NCBI GenBank assembly: GCA_965206615.1
Contig: OZ242219.1
Location: 372,001-436,000, forward strand
Length of the DNA: 64,000 bases
Direction: 5' to 3'
Source: VXNE01 sp965206615
Lineage (GTDB): Bacteria; Pseudomonadota; Gammaproteobacteria; Pseudomonadales; Azotimanducaceae
The stretch's first letter is position 1. Each line of letters opens with the position of its first letter. The notes under the pieces are model-generated. The model searched no databases and had not been told where the DNA came from. It saw nothing but the letters and a program-made list of their open reading frames with translations. The position numbers and the translations under genes were made by a program. Below are positions 59,440 through 64,000 of the stretch, piece by piece.

Positions 59440-61859
59440 GCGAGAAACATCATCGCATCGGATCGGCCCGTACACGGGCCGCGCTCGTTACACGGGCCGC
59501 TGTCGCCACGCGGGCCGCGGTCGCGATCTGCGCGGCGGCGATCTGGTCCGTACCGTCCGCGAGTGCGGAGGACCGGGGGCCGGAAGGGGCCTCGGCGGAT
59601 GTCGGCGCCTTCATGGAAGAGATCCTGGTGACGGCGCAGAAGCGCGAACAACCCATGCAGGACGTGGGTATCGCCGTGACCGCGATCAGCGGCGAGCAGA
59701 TGCGGACGCTGGGGTACACCAACGCCCAGGAGATCACGGCGCTCGCGCCGGGGGTGAGCACCGTCCAGCCGAACGGCGAGGCGAACTACGCCATCGGCAT
59801 TCGGGGCGTCGCCAACAACGACTTCACCACCAACGTCGAGAGCCCGATCGCGGTCTACGTCGACGAGGTGTACGTCAGCCAGATGTCGGGGGCCGGGTTC
59901 ATGCTCTTCGACATGGAGCGCGCGGAAATCCTGCGCGGTCCGCAAGGCACCCTGTTCGGCCGCAACGCAACCGGAGGGCTCGTGCAGTACGTGTCGGTCA
60001 AGCCCGGCGACGAATTCGGGGGATACGGCATGGCGACGTACGGGGCGTACGACCAGGTGCGCTTCCAGGGCGCCGTCAACCTGCCGATGGGGGAAGCGTT
60101 CGCCGCCCGCATCTCGGTGGCTTCGCACCAGCGGGAAGGCTACGTCGACAACCGCCTCGCCCCGGACCGGAAGCTGAACGACGCCAACGACTTCGCGGCC
60201 CGCGCCCAAATTCGGTGGAACCGCGATGCGTGGGACGTCCTGGTCAACCTGCGCCAGGCGCGGCAGGACATCCGCACCGGCTTCTTCCAGCATGTCTCGG
60301 CGGTGGAGCCGGGACGGCTCACGCGCGACCGCGCCAACCCGTTCCTGCTCGACGCGGCCGGGAACCCGGGGTACCGCGACGCCGACGGGGACAACTACGC
60401 CGGGGACTACGACTTCGAGGGCCGCAACGAGCTGACCACCCAAGGGCAGTCCCTGACCGTGAAGTGGGACCGCGGCGACCTGTCGTTCACGAGCATCACC
60501 GACCGGTCGGTCACGGAGCGGGACTACATCGAGGACAGCGACGCGTCGCCGACCGACTACTTCAACTTCTTCCTGACGACCGACGCCGAGCAGTTCTCGC
60601 AGGAGCTGCGACTGGCGGGTGGCAGCGACCTGTCGGCATGGGTTGCGGGCGTCTACTACCTGGACCTCGCCGTGGCCGACTCCAACGGCGGCATCGCCCA
60701 CGGATTCATCTGCGACTACTTCGTGCTGCTCGGCGAGGCGCCATGCCCGCCGCGCGCCGCGACCGACCCCCGTTTCGGCATCTACAACCCCTATGAGACA
60801 GACACGGAAAGCTGGTCGGTGTTCGGGCAGTGGGAGCGCGAACTCACCGATCAGGTCAGCCTGATCCTCGGTGGCCGCTGGATCACCGAGGAGAAGGAAC
60901 ACCGGTACCGGGACATCCTGGTCCTCTACGACTCGCGCGCGACCAGCGGCGTGGACGCCCGCACGCTCGAGCTGGCGGACCTCGAGTCCTACGCCGGCGG
61001 GCGCGACGACGACGAATGGGCGGCGCGGGTGCAACTCGACTGGCGACCCCGGGACGGCGCCCTGTACTACGTCAGCTACAACCGCGGCGTGAAATCGGGC
61101 GGTTTCAACGCCCCGCTGCTGCCGACCGCGGGATTCGTGAACGAGACCTCGATGAACTACTCACCGGAGCGTCTGGACGCGTACGAAGCCGGGTTCAAGC
61201 TCGAATTGGCCGGTGGCCGGGCCACGCTGAACGGCGCCGCCTATCTGTATGACTACGCCCAGTACCAGGCGTTCTCGATCATCGGCCTGGATACCTTCAC
61301 GCTGAACGCCCAGGCCGAGAGCAAGGGGTTCGAGCTGGAACTCCGGGCATCGCCCTCGGCCCGCCTGGACCTGTTACTCGGCGTGGGGTACATCGACACC
61401 GAAGTGACGGACGTGCCGGGCATCACCGTCAACCGGGCGGGCCTCGAGGCGCTCGGCGAGGCGACCAAACCGGGGCAGGATGTGCGCCCGGTGCAGACGC
61501 CGGAGTGGAACTGGAACGCCCTCGTCCGCTACGAGGTGCCGGTCCCGGGTCTGGCGGGCGAACTCGCCTTCCAGCTGGCCGTCGAACACCGCACCGAGCA
61601 CTTCTTCAACCTGACGAACACGTCGCCGCTTGCCGAGGACGGCTACACGCTATGGAACGCGATGGTGTCGTACCTGCCGTCCGCCTCGGAGAACTGGCGT
61701 GTGCGCATGTCGGTGCAGAACCTCACCGACGAGGAGTACGTGGTGCAGGGCTTCGACCTGTCCGGCTCGATCACGATTCCAAACGGCTTCTGGGGCATGA
61801 CGGAGCACTACTACGGGCGGCCCCGGATGTGGAGCGTGTCGGCGGACTTCGTGTTCTGA
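59436..61859 (+). CDS. TonB-dependent outer-membrane receptor of the amine dehydrogenase operon
   Basis: An 807-residue receptor. It has a long signal peptide with repeated RAAV(A/T)TRAAV, then EEILVTAQKREQPMQDVGIAVTAISGEQM and the plug domain (about 55-175, including ILRGPQGTLFGRNATGGLVQYVS). A 22-strand barrel follows, ending in the aromatic SVSADFVF. It imports a substrate across the outer membrane using TonB energy. Translational coupling to the amine dehydrogenase genes (ATGA overlap) suggests that it brings in an amine, amine-containing oligomer or metal complex used by the system; that is an inference. Receptors are not part of known mau or aau clusters that I can recall. Confidence 0.92.
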   Translation: MSEKHHRIGSARTRAALVTRAAVATRAAVAICAAAIWSVPSASAEDRGPEGASADVGAFMEEILVTAQKREQPMQDVGIAVTAISGEQMRTLGYTNAQEITALAPGVSTVQPNGEANYAIGIRGVANNDFTTNVESPIAVYVDEVYVSQMSGAGFMLFDMERAEILRGPQGTLFGRNATGGLVQYVSVKPGDEFGGYGMATYGAYDQVRFQGAVNLPMGEAFAARISVASHQREGYVDNRLAPDRKLNDANDFAARAQIRWNRDAWDVLVNLRQARQDIRTGFFQHVSAVEPGRLTRDRANPFLLDAAGNPGYRDADGDNYAGDYDFEGRNELTTQGQSLTVKWDRGDLSFTSITDRSVTERDYIEDSDASPTDYFNFFLTTDAEQFSQELRLAGGSDLSAWVAGVYYLDLAVADSNGGIAHGFICDYFVLLGEAPCPPRAATDPRFGIYNPYETDTESWSVFGQWERELTDQVSLILGGRWITEEKEHRYRDILVLYDSRATSGVDARTLELADLESYAGGRDDDEWAARVQLDWRPRDGALYYVSYNRGVKSGGFNAPLLPTAGFVNETSMNYSPERLDAYEAGFKLELAGGRATLNGAAYLYDYAQYQAFSIIGLDTFTLNAQAESKGFELELRASPSARLDLLLGVGYIDTEVTDVPGITVNRAGLEALGEATKPGQDVRPVQTPEWNWNALVRYEVPVPGLAGELAFQLAVEHRTEHFFNLTNTSPLAEDGYTLWNAMVSYLPSASENWRVRMSVQNLTDEEYVVQGFDLSGSITIPNGFWGMTEHYYGRPRMWSVSADFVF

Positions 61860-61886
61860 CGCGGGCGACCACGCCCCTGCGACCTT

Positions 61887-61963
61887 TAGGGGACGGGCTC
61901 GTCCCGTCCCGTCCCGAATTCGCGCACGGCGCTGGTGCGGGCGACCGCAAGGGTCGCCCCTAC
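61887..61963. repeat. Hairpin-bearing intergenic repeat, single copy
   Basis: Same element as 19352-19427: TAGGGGACGGG hairpin, CCGAATTC spacer, then GGGCGACC...GGTCGCCCCTA hairpin. Its right end overlaps the rhodanese gene and supplies that gene's TAG stop (61960-61962 on the minus strand). Confidence 0.8.
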
Positions 61964-62643
61964 GGGCCGTTCCAGGACGGCTGGAGCAACCGTCCCCATT
62001 CGTCGTCATACGGGTGGACTTCGTACACGCGCTCGTCTCCCCGATAGACGGCGCGGCTCTCGTTGGCCCACCGGAAGATCGACCCCTCCAGGTTGTAGAC
62101 GTCGGGCACGCCCCGCCCGCGCAGCCACTCGACCAACTGGGAGGAGCGGTAACCGACGGAGCAGTAGACGACCACCGTCTGCGTGGGGCGGCGTCCCGAG
62201 AGAGCATCAAGGGCGGCGCGGAGGCTCCCGGCGTGGACCGCGCCCCCGAGGTGCCCGACCTCGTACTCCTCGAGGCTCCTCGCGTCGAGCAGCAGGACGC
62301 CTTCGCGGTCCGCGTCGAGCCGGTCGGCGAGTTGACGCGTCGTCATCTGCGGGACGTCGGGAAAGTCCTCGCGGACCAGGCGAAGAGTCTCCTGCCAGGC
62401 TGGCGAATCGGGTTCGGCGTTGCCGGGCTGGCCGGCCTCCGCGGCGTAGGCGGCACAAGCGGACACCCAGGTGGGTCCGCAGAGGAAGCTGCCGACGAGA
62501 ATCACCAGCGCCGCCGGGGCTGGCGCGCGGAACAGCCCGACCCTCGACGCGGCCAAGCGCGTGCGCCGTAGAAGTTTCGCGCGAGCGAAACTTCCAACGC
62601 GACAGTCAGGTCGCACTAGCGGAGTGCCACGTCGATCACGCAT
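61960..62643 (-). CDS. Exported rhodanese-like domain protein
   Basis: About 227 residues. A hydrophobic export segment (APAPAALVILVGSFLCGPTWVSACAAYA) is followed by a rhodanese domain: MTTRQLADRLDADREGVLLLDARSLEEYEVGHLGGAVHAGS, with active-site Cys in VVVYCSVGYRSSQLVEWL and DVYNLEGSIFRWANESR at the end. Such single-domain proteins are sulfurtransferases or sensors. The start is uncertain: from ATG 62643 the first 30 residues (VGSFARAKLLRRTRLAASR) are translated from the dispersed hairpin element. The true start may be a TTG further in, or the element has become part of the gene. Confidence 0.82.
   Translation of the reverse strand: MRDRRGTPLVRPDCRVGSFARAKLLRRTRLAASRVGLFRAPAPAALVILVGSFLCGPTWVSACAAYAAEAGQPGNAEPDSPAWQETLRLVREDFPDVPQMTTRQLADRLDADREGVLLLDARSLEEYEVGHLGGAVHAGSLRAALDALSGRRPTQTVVVYCSVGYRSSQLVEWLRGRGVPDVYNLEGSIFRWANESRAVYRGDERVYEVHPYDDEWGRLLQPSWNGP
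62555..62628. repeat. Dispersed double-hairpin element, copy B (inverted)
   Basis: Two stem-loops, GAAGTTTCGC with GCGAAACTTC-like arms and GCGAC with GTCGC. The reverse complement matches 20716-20795 in order and core sequence. It overlaps the 5' end of the rhodanese gene and the end of the next minus-strand gene. Confidence 0.65.
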
Positions 62644-64000
62644 ACCGACACCTTGCGTCTCTCTTCTGCAGATAGTGTATCCAGCAGTCGCGCGCAAAGT
62701 TCGTCCGGGCTGCCGGGACGCCTGCCCGATGGCGGGGCCGGTGTCCGGTTGGCGCCGAACCAGAGCACGACATAGACGCCGTACCCACCCGTCGCCGGAT
62801 CGATGGCGTACTGTCCCACCAGTTGATTCCGGATTGCACTCCAGAGGTCGCGGTGGCCGTTCTTCTTGACTTCCACGGGTACATGGAAGTCGCGGTAGGA
62901 GAGGCGGATGTCGGCCCTTGCCTCGGTGGCATACCGGACCTCCGGTTGCACGTCGATGCCCAGGGGCACGCGGCTACGCAGATGCCGGATCAGGGCGTCG
63001 CGGCACGAGTTCTCGGGCTTCGGCTCCGTGGGCTCCTGGTGCGGATCCTCGTTCCAAAAGGGCCGCCAGGGATTGGAGTTCTCGAGCATCTGGCCGGCCA
63101 GTTCCGTCAGGAGATCTACCGTCAGCGCGGCCAGGTCGGCCGGATTGGTCGGGGTACCGCCCGAAAGGGTCTGGACCACCTCCTGGAAGGAGGGATTGCG
63201 GTAGCTGTGGTCGCGTCTGACCACCTTCTGATCGTCGGCGGCGGAGGCGAGGACCTCGTGCCATCGGCGCAGGGCGCGATTCGTGACGAGTGTCTGGAGT
63301 GCTTTGCCGGCCGCCGGAGATGGATCCTGGGCGAGATACCGGATGAGTTGCCCGACAAGCCCGGAGATTTGCATGCTGCTGCGAACGAAACCCCCTTGTC
63401 CCCAATCCTCGGGCGCGACGGCCGCTCCGCCCAGCCGGATGAGAAGTTGCAGCGTCGCGACATCCAGGTTGTCGAACGAGAAGAACGCCCCGTCCTCGGA
63501 GCAGAGGAGTGCCAGGAGGTGTCGAGTACGCTCCTCGCCACGCCCGGTTGCCGCGAAGGCGGCGGCACGCTCCCGATAGGCCTCAGGTGCGCTATGAGGC
63601 ATCCTGACGCCAGCCAATGTGCCCGTTGTGCATCGCGATTCATGCTCTTGCGCGAGAGCTTGCCTGGCCAGCGACGTCCTGCAATGCGCCCGCGTCCGCG
63701 TGCTGTATCGCGGCCCGGAGCAGTTGATCGAGCGTGGCGAGTTGCCGCGATTTGCTGCGCGCCGGGAAGGCCGTGAGCAGGGGCAGGCTGGCCAGCCCGG
63801 CAACCGCCGCGTACGACGGGTCGTGTGCGAGGTGCCAGAGGTTGTAGTTGGCGTCGCGACCCCGTCGTAACGCGGGCTCGGCAAGGCGGACCTGGATCTC
63901 GGCGACATCCTCCGGGTACCGCGCGACGAGGCGCCCATACCACTCGGGATCGTAGTTGCCGTGCGGAAAGGTGAGGTACAGGGCGATTGCCCTGCGCCGG
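62616..64000 (-). pseudogene. Broken large gene with PD-(D/E)xK-like C-terminus (window-truncated)
   Basis: Three frames must be joined. From the window edge to 63640 one frame reads ALYLTFPHGNYDPEWYGRLV...EDVAEIQVRLAEPAL...DANYNLWHLAHDPSYAAVAG and then meets TGA (63640-63642). A second frame adds KLSRKSMNRDAQRAHWLASGCLIA. A third, from about 63590, gives PEAYRERAAAFAATG...RTRHLLALLCSEDGAFF through to the stop at 62616. The C-terminus has ADIRL...VPVEVKKNGHRDLWSAIRNQLVGQY, a likely PD-(D/E)xK nuclease core (D, E-x-K, Q). It resembles the tail of large NTPase-type defence proteins, which is only a suggestion. Two frameshifts argue for a pseudogene or base-call errors. Confidence 0.65.

Overview
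The window is high-GC (mostly G/C third positions) chromosomal DNA from a Gram-negative bacterium. A TonB-dependent receptor, periplasmic c-type cytochromes, a Tat-exported amine dehydrogenase and CreBC/OmpR-like signalling point to a proteobacterium. The many CaiB/BaiF CoA-transferases, luciferase-like (LLM) monooxygenases, Amidohydro_2 hydrolases and an SCP2-like protein fit an environmental, metabolically broad, probably uncultivated lineage. I cannot name the species. No rRNA, tRNA, CRISPR array, transposase or integrase gene was recognised.

Layout. 1-8050: the 3' end of an acyl-CoA synthetase, then three tandem copies of a large dikinase-type gene (rifampicin-phosphotransferase-like order, catalytic His at the C-terminus); the middle copy is a pseudogene. 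8077-13827: CurA-like reductase, an orphan BrnA antitoxin with an eight-codon BrnT stub, a CoA-transferase, a nitroreductase and a two-component pair. 18119-13882 (minus strand): a six-gene nitrile hydratase operon (alpha, beta, activator, LLM oxidoreductase, hydratase, D-2-hydroxyacid dehydrogenase). 18242-26255: amidohydrolase, a three-unit repeat, HspQ-like protein, VapBC-like pair, EthD protein, SMP-30 lactonase, Atg22-like transporter and a double-domain CoA-transferase. 26363-33268: a DCC/lipase-maturation-factor fusion whose 3' end was invaded by an AbiE toxin-antitoxin module between 28-bp direct repeats, then an SbcD/SbcC-like pair with a frameshifted ATPase. 41624-33299: a TetR gene, a DUF924 gene, and then a tightly overlapping minus-strand operon (unknown protein, methyltransferase, fused biotin-dependent carboxylase, double CoA-transferase). 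41665-54712: SCP2-like protein, a broken GPH transporter, amidohydrolases, an MFS/LLM/acetoacetate-decarboxylase-like operon, metallo-beta-lactamase-fold protein, VOC protein, another LLM enzyme, a crotonase remnant, a GlcD-like oxidase and an amidase. 54837-61859: an esterase, a TetR regulator and a five-gene plus-strand operon encoding a TTQ (tryptophan tryptophylquinone) amine dehydrogenase, two c-type cytochromes and a TonB receptor. 61960-64000: a rhodanese protein and a broken, window-truncated gene with a nuclease-like C-terminus.

The most interesting system is the TTQ amine dehydrogenase cluster at 56705-61859. It keeps both subunits and all TTQ features, but lacks the usual maturation genes (mauF, mauE, mauD, mauG) and a cupredoxin. 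Instead it carries two mono-haem cytochromes and a dedicated outer-membrane receptor. Three pseudo-palindromic boxes with an exact 18-bp period lie directly upstream. Other strong signals are the decayed triplication of the dikinase gene with a foreign leader, the AbiE insertion scar, and a hairpin element that supplies stop codons to two genes.
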